A stretch of 64,000 bases of DNA from Shewanella sp. KT0246 (GCF_019654955.1 NZ_BPEV01000007.1:62001-126000), one strand, 5' to 3'; positions 17,429 through 24,644 are shown, counted from the first letter of the stretch. A program made the numbers and translations. The notes: generated from the sequence alone by a model not told the origin.

Positions 17429-17949
17429 TGGATAATTTAGTACATCGAGTATACCGATACAAATTAATTAACGACAAACTGGAGTGGGAGTTTAGACCAG
17501 TGTCGAACTACGAAGAACAACTGCTCCAGAACTCTCGTAAAGCAGACCTAGTAGAACAGAAGCAGAAACTTAAAAACGAGTTCCACCTTATCGAGAAGAT
17601 GGCAACAAGGAAGCAGAACCCTACAATTGGTTCGTTGGCAAACTTTCTAACGCCTTTTGGTTTTTTAACTGTAAGCTCCAATACCATTAAAAACAAAGGT
17701 AGAAAATGGATTGCGGAGCATCTAACAGGAAAGTCGAAGGCAACTCTCCACCAGTTTATGGACGAGGTAGAGAAATTTAACAAGGCAGAGAAGGATGCAG
17801 AAAAACGTTACGAGTGGGATATTGTAGTTCTAAAACAGAAAAACAACAGAACCAGAGTAAAAAACGCATTCATTTTAAGGGTTAGATTATCCCCAACCAA
17901 TGGACTTTTTGTTGGAATTATCGATGGCGATTGGCACATATTTTACTAG
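17425..17949 (+). CDS. Hypothetical coiled-coil protein, last of a four-gene unit
   Basis: 174 residues from the ATG at 17425 (a second ATG directly follows), with AGAGGAG upstream. Residues ~28-60 form a charged helix (YEEQLLQNSRKADLVEQKQK), followed by a compact segment with GSLANFLTPFGFLTV and a Lys-rich helix around 80-125. The C-terminal ~30 residues look beta-rich and end IDGDWHIFY. No catalytic motif is evident. The basic helices make nucleic-acid binding possible. It is followed directly by the large inverted repeat at 17964-18046. Confidence 0.75.
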   Translation: MMDNLVHRVYRYKLINDKLEWEFRPVSNYEEQLLQNSRKADLVEQKQKLKNEFHLIEKMATRKQNPTIGSLANFLTPFGFLTVSSNTIKNKGRKWIAEHLTGKSKATLHQFMDEVEKFNKAEKDAEKRYEWDIVVLKQKNNRTRVKNAFILRVRLSPTNGLFVGIIDGDWHIFY

Positions 17950-17963
17950 CAAAACACACGAAA

Positions 17964-18046
17964 TTAACGGTAGGTCAGTTCGATGATTTTTGGAGTTAAC
18001 ATGACTCCATTTTTAGAGGCTTAGAGGCTTACTGACCTACCGTTAA
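17964..18046. repeat. 16-bp perfect inverted repeat with internal dyad
   Basis: TTAACGGTAGGTCAGT at 17964-17979 pairs perfectly with 18031-18046. Inside the 51-nt loop a smaller dyad (TGGAGT 17991-17996 / ACTCCA 18004-18009) and a direct repeat AGAGGCTT AGAGGCTT (18015-18030) are present. There is no T-run, so it is not a simple terminator. It could be a recombination site, a replication-related cruciform or an RNA element. Confidence 0.85.
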
Positions 18047-18195
18047 ATTAACCATCAAAACCCTGTAGCCCCAAGGGTTACACACCTATTTTATGGTGCA
18101 AAAAACCTTTAAACAGGGGGTTCTCTAACCTTGTTAACGTTCTAATGCTTCGCCCTAACCTTTCTAAAACTAATGCTTCGCTACTGTAGCTTGTG

Positions 18196-18294
18196 GCTAT
18201 TTTTGGGGAGCAACCTTAACCTGTCACATTCGAGACCTCGCAAAGCTCGTAGCGTCTCGTCTCGTAACAGAACGGTATGCTCCCCAAAAATAGC
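18196..18294. ncRNA. Candidate structured RNA or DNA element, 17-bp closing stem
   Basis: GCTATTTTTGGGGAGCA (18196-18212) pairs perfectly with 18278-18294. The ~65-nt interior has nested complementary pairs: CTGT/ACAG (18221-18224 / 18267-18270) and CGAGAC/GTCTCG (18231-18236 / 18254-18259). The nesting gives a long, regular rod or multibranch fold. No known RNA family comes to mind, and transcription is not shown. Confidence 0.4.
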
Positions 18295-18700
18295 AGATGT
18301 TTGCACCGCAAGCGGCACAAACTACAAGTTTCCTTGGTTGCTGGTCTACTCTGATCCAGTTCTGGAAATGTTGTTTAAACACCCTGTCATGTTGCTCTTC
18401 GAAGCGCAGCGGAGCTATCCATACCTATCGACAGCTAATAACACAAAACCAGTTTTGCATATGCGAGCGCAGCGAAGGCAGCTACACGGATGGCACACCA
18501 TGGGAAACAATTAACATCCATATCCAAACAAACATCCATATCCCCATCACAACACTGTCCCATTGCAAAAACGCCTATCCCTAAACCTACGATAACGATA
18601 CACGTCACATTAGGTCTCTAGACAAAACGTAAAGCCCTCTCGCAGTATATCTCCATATACAGCAATAAAAGTTACATACATACATCACAGTAATCGGTCT

Positions 18701-18736
18701 CGAACGTTAGAGGAGTTATTTATAAAGCCCTAACTG
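18701..18736 (+). promoter_or_regulatory. Promoter-like block, copy 1
   Basis: CGAACGTT is followed by TTTATAA and then CCCTA within 36 bp, about 95 bp before the gene at 18831. The same arrangement precedes the gene at 19316. TTTATAA is a plausible -10 region. Confidence 0.4.
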
Positions 18737-18830
18737 CGGTTTATACGAGATACCCTTACCCATATACTTGTTAATCCAATCTAGGTTATCGCTCTCTAAC
18801 CATCACGTTAACCAAACCAAGGAGGCCAAA

Positions 18831-19082
18831 ATGCAACTCATCGTTACCAGAGTCCATTTTATTAATGGCTTTGTCGTTGGATACATATCTAATCAATACC
18901 AGAAGCATCAACTAGAGAACATAGTTAAGTTTAACCCTACTGTGGATGGGATAGACTTCATTGCTAAATTCGATAGTGGCGGCGGGGAGCATCTACAGTC
19001 AATGTTCAACTCAATTGTAAACTCAGTACATCGCAATAACTCCAATCTTCCTCTCTCCATATCCAGACTTAACAGGCCATAG
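18831..19082 (+). CDS. Small hypothetical protein
   Basis: 83 residues from the ATG at 18831, which follows GGAGG by five bases. The N-terminal ~50 residues look like a small beta-rich domain (MQLIVTRVHFINGFVVGYIS; VDGIDFIAKFDSGGG). The last ~20 residues are encoded by a copy of a repeat (CGCAATAACTCCAAT ... CTCTCTCCAT) that also occurs without a gene at about 14630, 13470 and 13980, so the C-terminus may have been acquired from the repeat. No known family. Confidence 0.6.
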   Translation: MQLIVTRVHFINGFVVGYISNQYQKHQLENIVKFNPTVDGIDFIAKFDSGGGEHLQSMFNSIVNSVHRNNSNLPLSISRLNRP

Positions 19083-19166
19083 ATATAACTCTACCATCAC
19101 ATTAGACCAAGCACTTTACTGGTTAGTCTGGAGATAATCCCTCTCCGAACGTTCTAAAGGCCTCTC

Positions 19167-19200
19167 CGAACGTTCTAGGCTCAATTTATAACCCTATCTG
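19167..19200 (+). promoter_or_regulatory. Promoter-like block, copy 2
   Basis: CGAACGTT, TTTATAA and CCCTA are arranged as in 18701-18736, about 115 bp before the ATG at 19316. The upstream half is itself duplicated: CTCTCCGAACGTTCTA occurs at 19141-19156 and again at 19162-19177. A 14-bp palindrome, TTGGAAATTTCCAA, follows at about 19208. Confidence 0.4.
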
Positions 19201-19315
19201 TAATTAATTTGGAAATTTCCAAAATATCTCTTGCAATTAATTCAAACGTATTCCCATACTTTTGACATATCTCCTCGCAGACAATCCTGTCTGTGGTTAA
19301 CTAGGAGAAAATAAT

Positions 19316-19861
19316 ATGAACTCAATTACACGATGGAACAGCTTAGATAACTTTGAAATTAATGGACTGGTAGAAGGTCACAATGATTACGAAGATGGCA
19401 CGATTACAATTACAGAAATTTGGGAAGACACATTCCAGTTAGACTTTGTTGGTTTGGATAATCTAGTAGCAGAACTAGACGCTAATTTTGCAGACCCATA
19501 CGAAGACGGTAGCCAAACCGAAGGTACGATTAAGGTGAATTCAATATGGCTAACTGGTTCAGCTCCATATGTTGATAGATACCCGAGTTATGATGACTTT
19601 TTCAATGGCCTGATTGCTTATCGCGAACTTAATGGCCTAGTTGGATTAATTGAAATTAATCCTGTGGGTGAACCTTCAGTAATCCATCTTAGCACTACCG
19701 ATAATGCCGAAGACGCAGTTATGACTGTAACTTTAGACTTTCACTCAAATGTGGGTCGCTCGAAAGGTTTGATTGAACTGGAAGAACTGGAACTGGAGAC
19801 CTTCTATCGCTCGATGGTTTATAGGTTGGCAAATACGATGGCTGATAGGTTGTCAGCTTAG
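19316..19861 (+). CDS. Hypothetical acidic protein
   Basis: 181 residues from the ATG at 19316, preceded by AGGAG. Strongly acidic, with no membrane segment. Beta-prone segments (TITITEIWEDTFQLDFVG; DAVMTVTLDFHSNVG) alternate with short helices, and the C-terminus is a Glu/Leu-rich helix (LIELEELELETFYRS). Base composition is more balanced than in the surrounding repeats. A strong terminator follows. Acidic small proteins in islands are sometimes DNA mimics, but nothing specific supports that here. Confidence 0.75.
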   Translation: MNSITRWNSLDNFEINGLVEGHNDYEDGTITITEIWEDTFQLDFVGLDNLVAELDANFADPYEDGSQTEGTIKVNSIWLTGSAPYVDRYPSYDDFFNGLIAYRELNGLVGLIEINPVGEPSVIHLSTTDNAEDAVMTVTLDFHSNVGRSKGLIELEELELETFYRSMVYRLANTMADRLSA

Positions 19862-19876
19862 AGAACCCCAAACAAA

Positions 19877-19912
19877 AAAAAGCCCCAATGGTTACAGCCA
19901 TTGGGGCTTTTT
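19877..19912 (+). terminator. Strong terminator closing the repeat-rich module
   Basis: A 15-bp perfect stem (AAAAAGCCCCAATGG / CCATTGGGGCTTTTT, 6-nt loop) with A- and T-runs on either side, 15 bp after the stop at 19861. Confidence 0.9.
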
Positions 19913-20411
19913 ACTTTCTTTCAAACCTGCCTGAAAACATTCCTGTCTGAAAACATTTTTATAACCAAATTATAGTTTAATCAGTAAGATAGAGCTAATT
20001 TACTAAAAGGCAGCATTTCATCAATCGATTTACAGAATATAACCTATTGTTTTTACAGGGGGCGCATTAGGCTCAAGTAGTGTTTTGTGGGGGGTTATCC
20101 ACAAACACCTGAATCCCCCCACTAAAACAACTAATTAATTCAACCGAATACACACCTAATCATGCAGTGTGATAATTAACTTTAGGGTATTTGAATTGTT
20201 ATCAAGATTCGCCTACTGAAAATCATCTAATTTGCTTTAGTTCCAATGTCATCTTCACCAACCACCCAACCCCACATTATATCTATTAATTTCACGATAT
20301 TTTATGGGATGTGCTTTTTAACTTGTAATCACCTGATTAGTAATATCACTTGCAACCTGTTAACTTAGCTGACGAATAAATGGACTAATTCGTATTGAAA
20401 GGGATCTCGCA
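19913..20411. other. ~0.5 kb gap with a hairpin around a DnaA-box match
   Basis: No gene seen. The left part is AT-rich. GTGGGGGG (20087-20094) pairs with CCCCCCAC (20115-20122), with near-complementary GTTTT/AAAAC flanks. The loop begins with TTATCCACA (20095-20103), a perfect consensus DnaA box. One 9-mer match is expected by chance in a window this size, so an origin role is only a possibility. Confidence 0.45.
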
Positions 20412-21152
20412 ATGAAAGTCATATTAGTACTCCTAGCTACACTTCTAGCTTCAGCTCCTGCCATATCTGCCGTTTATTCAGTTCATTGTCCAATCGACTG
20501 TCCAAGTAGCCCAGACGAAAACATACTTATTTATGGCCATGTGTATGCCTTATCACAAGACACCACTACTAAAATGGCAGACTGGGTCGCTTACGAAGTT
20601 GATGTTGTTAATTTCGGGCCATCACCAGGACGAGACTGGGGCAATAACCCTCTAATCGACAAAGACTCAAGATTGGAAGAAAGTGATTACTCTGGAGCAA
20701 ATGCCAGTTCATTAAAATCAGATAAGGGTCATCAGGCTCCCCTTGCCTCTTTCGCATCTTCTCACTATTGGTATGAACTCAATTATCTAAGCAACATTAC
20801 TCCACAACACAAAGACCTAAATCAAGGTGCTTGGAAGCATTTAGAAATGGCAGTCAGAGACGCAGTGTCATACTCAAAACCATTGTATGTAATTACTGGT
20901 CCACTCTACACAGAGAAGATGAAGCCATTACCAAAGGCTGATGAAACCCATAGTGTGCCATCAGGTTATTTTAAAGTGATATATGATGCTAAGGGCAATG
21001 CAGCATCATTCATAATGCACCAAACATCTAAGCGTTCTGACAAGTACTGCTCTAAAGCAGCATCATTGAGCAGTATTCAAAACAAGATAGACTATCAACT
21101 ACCTAAATCACTAAAAAGCAGTAACAGAATTATGGACTTACTGAAATGCTAA
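20412..21152 (+). CDS. Secreted DNA/RNA non-specific endonuclease (NUC1 family)
   Basis: 246 residues with a clear signal peptide (MKVILVLLATLLASAPAISA), so the mature enzyme acts in the periplasm or outside. The beta-beta-alpha metal motif is visible: the family DRGH appears as DKGH at 104-107 (catalytic His107), and the Asn/metal segment follows as NITPQHKDLNQGAWKHLE at 128-145. Two Cys near the mature N-terminus could form a disulfide. Such nucleases degrade DNA and RNA without sequence preference. Relatives in integrated elements of Campylobacter and Vibrio reduce natural transformation of the host. It has its own upstream region and no partner gene close by. Confidence 0.88.
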   Translation: MKVILVLLATLLASAPAISAVYSVHCPIDCPSSPDENILIYGHVYALSQDTTTKMADWVAYEVDVVNFGPSPGRDWGNNPLIDKDSRLEESDYSGANASSLKSDKGHQAPLASFASSHYWYELNYLSNITPQHKDLNQGAWKHLEMAVRDAVSYSKPLYVITGPLYTEKMKPLPKADETHSVPSGYFKVIYDAKGNAASFIMHQTSKRSDKYCSKAASLSSIQNKIDYQLPKSLKSSNRIMDLLKC

Positions 21153-21234
21153 ACATTGTTGTAGATCACAATGAATCACCAACATAGAAGATACATTGAT
21201 ATCTGACATAACTAAAACAAAAAGGCAGTTTACG

Positions 21235-21480
21235 ATGAGAACATTTAACTTATTCATTAGTCACTCTTGGACATACACAAATGCTTATGAAAAATTTGTC
21301 GGGTTATTGAATAAACGTAGTTATTTCGATTACTAAAATTACTCGGTTCCCAAAGACAACCCTATCACTGGTGCAAAAACTGACGCTCAACTTAGAGCTG
21401 CTATTGAAGCCAAAGTTAGACCATCTTCAGTGGTCATCATTATGGCAGGTAAATATGCAACATTTAGCAAAAACACTTAG
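21235..21480 (+). pseudogene. Broken TIR-domain gene (ThsB/MTH538-like)
   Basis: The frame starts MRTFNLFISHSWTY, the FISHSW beginning of MTH538-type TIR proteins such as Thoeris ThsB. It is stopped by TAA at 21334-21336 after 33 codons, and goes on in the same frame with NYSVPKDNPI and PSSVVIIMAGKYATFSK, both typical of the family, to a TAG at 21478. The C-terminal half of the ~200-residue family is missing. What follows in another frame (GQASVSDPHKDKYKAK, to a stop near 21572) is unplaced debris. No ThsA-like or other effector gene is nearby, so no complete Thoeris system is present. Confidence 0.8.
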
Positions 21481-21587
21481 GCCAAGCTTCAGTATCGGAT
21501 CCTCACAAGGATAAATACAAAGCTAAAGCGCAATCAATATCACAAGAATACTTTACTAACATGTATGCATAATAGGGAGATTGTTTC

Positions 21588-21734
21588 ATGACCAAAAACA
21601 AGACCAGCGGAAAGGTAGTAGTCAACGACAGAGCGCTTCAACCAATGAGTTCTGGCGTAGTAATGCCTAAAGTTAAACCTCCAAAAGCAACTCCAAATGG
21701 TGATTCAAGTAGGTCTGGAGATAATAAAAAATGA
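21588..21734 (+). CDS. 48-residue hypothetical basic protein
   Basis: The ATG at 21588 follows GGGAG by nine bases. The short product (MTKNKTSGKVVVNDRALQPM) is Lys/Pro/Ser-rich and probably disordered. Its TGA overlaps the next ATG (ATGA), so it is coupled to the DUF2513-like gene. No family recognised. Confidence 0.5.
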   Translation: MTKNKTSGKVVVNDRALQPMSSGVVMPKVKPPKATPNGDSSRSGDNKK

Positions 21735-22141
21735 GAATCAACTACGACTATATAGAAGTGATGCTAAACAGAGCTTTAGATCACCCTGACGCTCAATTTG
21801 ACCTAAATTTGTTTAATGATCTATGGAATGAAGAATCTAAGGAAGCCGAATTTTTCTTTCACTTGGAGATTCTTGATGATTTGAATGTAATTGAAAATAC
21901 TATAGACAGCTCTGGATTAGGTTTTAGAAGGTGCGGAGATGGTCAATACATTATTTCAATTGTTCCTCTTCGACTTACTGCTCATGGCCATGATTTTGCC
22001 GCAGCTCTCACTAAAGCTGGCGTGTTAGAAACTCTGAAGACAACATTTAAAGATGCTGGCCCAACTGAGATGATAAAAGCCACCTTCGGAATTGCTGCTA
22101 AGATTACTGAAGCACAGTTGAAGAAGGCGATAGGCGAATAA
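21731..22141 (+). CDS. DUF2513-like protein
   Basis: 136 residues starting MRINYDYIEVMLNRALDH, with GGAG upstream and an ATGA overlap with the previous gene. An N-terminal helix, a two-strand turn and the LTAHGHDFAAALTKAGV segment near residue 90 resemble DUF2513 proteins, where a similar L-T-x-x-G-H-x-F segment is conserved; that fold looks like a winged helix. DUF2513 proteins are common in prophages and islands and have no settled function. Together with the small upstream gene and the broken TIR gene it may be what is left of a defence cassette. Confidence 0.65.
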   Translation: MRINYDYIEVMLNRALDHPDAQFDLNLFNDLWNEESKEAEFFFHLEILDDLNVIENTIDSSGLGFRRCGDGQYIISIVPLRLTAHGHDFAAALTKAGVLETLKTTFKDAGPTEMIKATFGIAAKITEAQLKKAIGE

Positions 22142-22170
22142 TTAACCCTATTGTAGATGATTATATTTTG

Positions 22171-22200
22171 AGCCCTCTAGATAGCTTAGAGGGCTTTATT
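22171..22200. terminator. Terminator after the DUF2513-like gene
   Basis: AGCCCTCTA / TAGAGGGCT (9-bp stem, 7-nt loop) followed by TTTATT. Part of the motif (GATAGC-TAGAGGGCTTT) recurs near 22874 without the left arm. Confidence 0.75.
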
Positions 22201-22216
22201 CACTACACAAGTTAAC

Positions 22217-22750
22217 TTACTGTAACCCTTGAAGAGCTCTAGCTTGCTTGCTTTTATCTATGAAGTTATATGGTGGATAAAAATGAAACTTATATCCATT
22301 CCCATAATCCATTTTCAACCCTCTTCGTTTGTCTGTGTAATTTGGCCATATAGTAGTATTTGTAATGGCATTACCATCTATGTTACACACTAACTTGAAT
22401 GGCGTTTCTTCTTCCCCATATGTTGCTGGTGTATCTATTTCTGCATTTGGCTTACACTTATCAACTGGAAAGAAAACAGTAGCCATAAGCTGATCTGTAC
22501 CATCTTCTTGAGCGATCAAGAAATAAGATACGTGGTAGTCATCCGTAACATATTTGTAAAATATTCCAAGAGGGGATTTGCTTGTGTAATGGTATGAATC
22601 ACTCCAATCTATAGGCTCCCAAGACCAACCTTCATTATGCTGGTTGCCAATATACTTCACATACATAAATATACTTAGCGGTATCATTATCGCTAGTGCC
22701 ACTATACCTATAACAGACCATTTTATTATTCTAATAATTAGGGATTTCAA
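22217..22750 (-). CDS. Hypothetical membrane-anchored protein
   Basis: 177 residues with one N-terminal hydrophobic segment (about residues 12-33, WSVIGIVALAIMIPLSIFMYV) after a basic start, so it is probably anchored in the inner membrane with the rest in the periplasm. The outer part is rich in aromatic residues and has two Cys (KCKPNAE and LVCNIDG) that could pair. No recognised domain. It converges with the DUF2513-like gene on the shared terminator region. Confidence 0.65.
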   Translation of the reverse strand: MKSLIIRIIKWSVIGIVALAIMIPLSIFMYVKYIGNQHNEGWSWEPIDWSDSYHYTSKSPLGIFYKYVTDDYHVSYFLIAQEDGTDQLMATVFFPVDKCKPNAEIDTPATYGEEETPFKLVCNIDGNAITNTTIWPNYTDKRRGLKMDYGNGYKFHFYPPYNFIDKSKQARALQGLQ

Positions 22751-22925
22751 GGTTCAACATCTCATCTTATTGCTATCATTTGGTGGTTTAATCCTTTGCT
22801 TATGCTAACAAATTTAACACTAAATGAATGTTGGGAGTATCAAATAATGCAAATCTAGATATGTATTATGACGCACCTATAGATAGCGTAGAGGGCTTTC
22901 AATCTCTCATTTACCTAGTGGCTCA

Positions 22926-24644
22926 TTACTTCCATTCTGCACCTTTATTATCAGCCTTCCCACGCCATGTATCAGCTTCACTGTCCCACCAGAATGCTCT
23001 GAAATATCCATTGGTGAAATGAATACCATACGTTATGTTTTTAGTCTTCAATGTTGGGTCGCCCATAGATTCATGAAGGTCGATATCTGGAAACTTCTCT
23101 TTAAACTCATCCCAAGTTTTCTGACTTTTCCATTCCGACCCAAACTGCCAAACTTCAATTTTATCAATGAACTTAGGTAGCAAGACACGAAGCCTCAATC
23201 TAACATCATCATCTAACCGCCCTTCCCTCGCTTGTTTAACGACCTCTAAGAAGTTCGACTCGATATCAGTAGCCGTATGCTTGGATAAATTGAGTTCATC
23301 TTCTAGAGAAGCTAATAGAGTCCTCTCCGAAGCTAAAAGCTCCTCCATTCCCTCTTTGCGACTCAAATAGCGGTTTTTCGTAATATCACCGTCCAAATAT
23401 AAGTCCTCAAGACGAGTCAACTTAATATCAACATCACTGATCGTAGCTTTATGCTGGTGGATGTTGGCCTCTAACTCACCAGTATCAACTTTCTGACTCT
23501 TGAATATCGAGTTGTAGTTGATCACATCACTACAATATTCAATGATAGTCTGTTCTAGATATCGACTAGGTGAAGTTCCACCAGCACACACATCACGACT
23601 CACCTCATTTTTGGCATAAGCAGTACACCTGATGCTGCTCCCTTTGTTCGGATTCTTGAAGTTCTGTATACCGAAGTTAGCCCCACAATAACCACACTTA
23701 ACAAGACCTTTCATAAAATTAACGGGGTACTTAGTCCCTCCAGAGTTACCTCTAGCCTTTGATTGCTTAATCTGCTTAGCCTGATAATACTTCTCCAATG
23801 TAACAACCGCTGGAAAATAATTATCGACAACAGACTCGTTAGACTTACCAACATTAAATGTACGACGGCCTATCGTTGCTGGATTAGTGATTATTTTGGA
23901 TATGTAGGACTCACGCCAAACTCTGACTTCACTTCTTGCTCTTCTACCATCAAACTCTGGCCACGGCTCAATATTATCATTTAGCCATCTAGTGATAGTC
24001 GTAGCTCCATGACCATCAATAAACATATCGAACACTTTGTTGATCACATCAACTCTATCTGGATGAAGCTCAAACCCAGTCACTCTAGGATGTGAGCCTG
24101 ATGTATCCCAAACCTTACGAATCCAATTTGGTAATGCCCCAAGAGTTACAAGTTCACCTGCATCAACCTTACGCTGATACGAAGCTGTAGTTCTGTTTGA
24201 CCTGCTGGTGGACTCTTCATTAGCTGACTGAGCCTTGGCAATTAGTCCAACAAACTGACCAAAGTCCTGAAATACTCCAGCATCAACAGTTTCGCCGCTG
24301 GTAGAGAAATGAATATTCAGTCCTGCCTCAGTAATCTCCCTCATCCTCAATGCTGCATCAAGAAAGTCATTACGGCTGAAACGTGTTTGGTCAAACATTA
24401 CGCATACTGACCCTACAGGATAATAACCAGACCTAACTCTCTCTAACACATCACCTAAGTTAGCTCCCTTAAATGCACTACCAACCTCAATAACGTCTGG
24501 AAGCCTCTGTAACGAGTCAGTTTCCATTAGCCTCGTTACGGCTTGGTCGTTGATGTGTCGTTGGTTCTCAAGACCGTTTCGGCCTTCCTCAGCTTGCCCT
24601 TGAGTACTGACTCTGTTGTATGCGAAAATTACTTTATTATTCAT
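22926..24644 (-). CDS. Large serine recombinase (integrase of island B)
   Basis: 572 residues with the full large-serine-recombinase layout. The resolvase catalytic domain has Ser13 in AYNRVSTQG and DQTRFSRNDF near 85. A recombinase domain spans about 165-300. A zinc ribbon follows with Cys317, Cys320, Cys340 and Cys353, then a coiled coil at about 395-455. Such enzymes integrate circular DNA between short attP and attB sites without host factors; excision needs a directionality factor, not identified here. The start is 18 bp from the ettA ATG on the other strand, the usual position next to the attachment site, so ettA's 5' end is the attB. A near-identical N-terminal remnant lies at 12587-12757. 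Confidence 0.95.
   Translation of the reverse strand: MNNKVIFAYNRVSTQGQAEEGRNGLENQRHINDQAVTRLMETDSLQRLPDVIEVGSAFKGANLGDVLERVRSGYYPVGSVCVMFDQTRFSRNDFLDAALRMREITEAGLNIHFSTSGETVDAGVFQDFGQFVGLIAKAQSANEESTSRSNRTTASYQRKVDAGELVTLGALPNWIRKVWDTSGSHPRVTGFELHPDRVDVINKVFDMFIDGHGATTITRWLNDNIEPWPEFDGRRARSEVRVWRESYISKIITNPATIGRRTFNVGKSNESVVDNYFPAVVTLEKYYQAKQIKQSKARGNSGGTKYPVNFMKGLVKCGYCGANFGIQNFKNPNKGSSIRCTAYAKNEVSRDVCAGGTSPSRYLEQTIIEYCSDVINYNSIFKSQKVDTGELEANIHQHKATISDVDIKLTRLEDLYLDGDITKNRYLSRKEGMEELLASERTLLASLEDELNLSKHTATDIESNFLEVVKQAREGRLDDDVRLRLRVLLPKFIDKIEVWQFGSEWKSQKTWDEFKEKFPDIDLHESMGDPTLKTKNITYGIHFTNGYFRAFWWDSEADTWRGKADNKGAEWK

Larger units (their letters stand above)
18047..18830. other. ~0.8 kb without a supported gene, with structured elements
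   Basis: Open frames present here look spurious: they lack ribosome-binding sites and read through inverted repeats. The stretch holds small hairpins (AACCCT/AGGGTT near 18058-18078), the motif CTAATGCTTCGC twice (near 18143 and 18168) with a related copy near 13219 inside the broken gene, the 17-bp stem at 18196-18294, GTCACATTAGGTCTC near 18604, and the promoter-like block at 18701. It shares the CATCACATTA and CTCC motifs with the 13.4-15.6 kb region. Confidence 0.6.

Noticed and set aside
17950..18300. Possible retron ncRNA
   Set aside because: The inverted repeats resemble msr/msd arms, but no reverse transcriptase gene occurs in the window.
18173..18590. Two overlapping plus-strand frames of ~95-113 codons
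   Set aside because: They run through the 17-bp inverted repeat and lack ribosome-binding sites; their composition (many Ser, Arg, Cys) looks like translated non-coding DNA.
21235..21480. Functional Thoeris system
   Set aside because: Only a stop-interrupted, truncated TIR gene is present and there is no ThsA-type effector.
22828..23022. Plus-strand 64-codon frame
   Set aside because: It is antisense to the end of the recombinase gene, with no ribosome-binding site; it contains a partial copy of the 22171 terminator.
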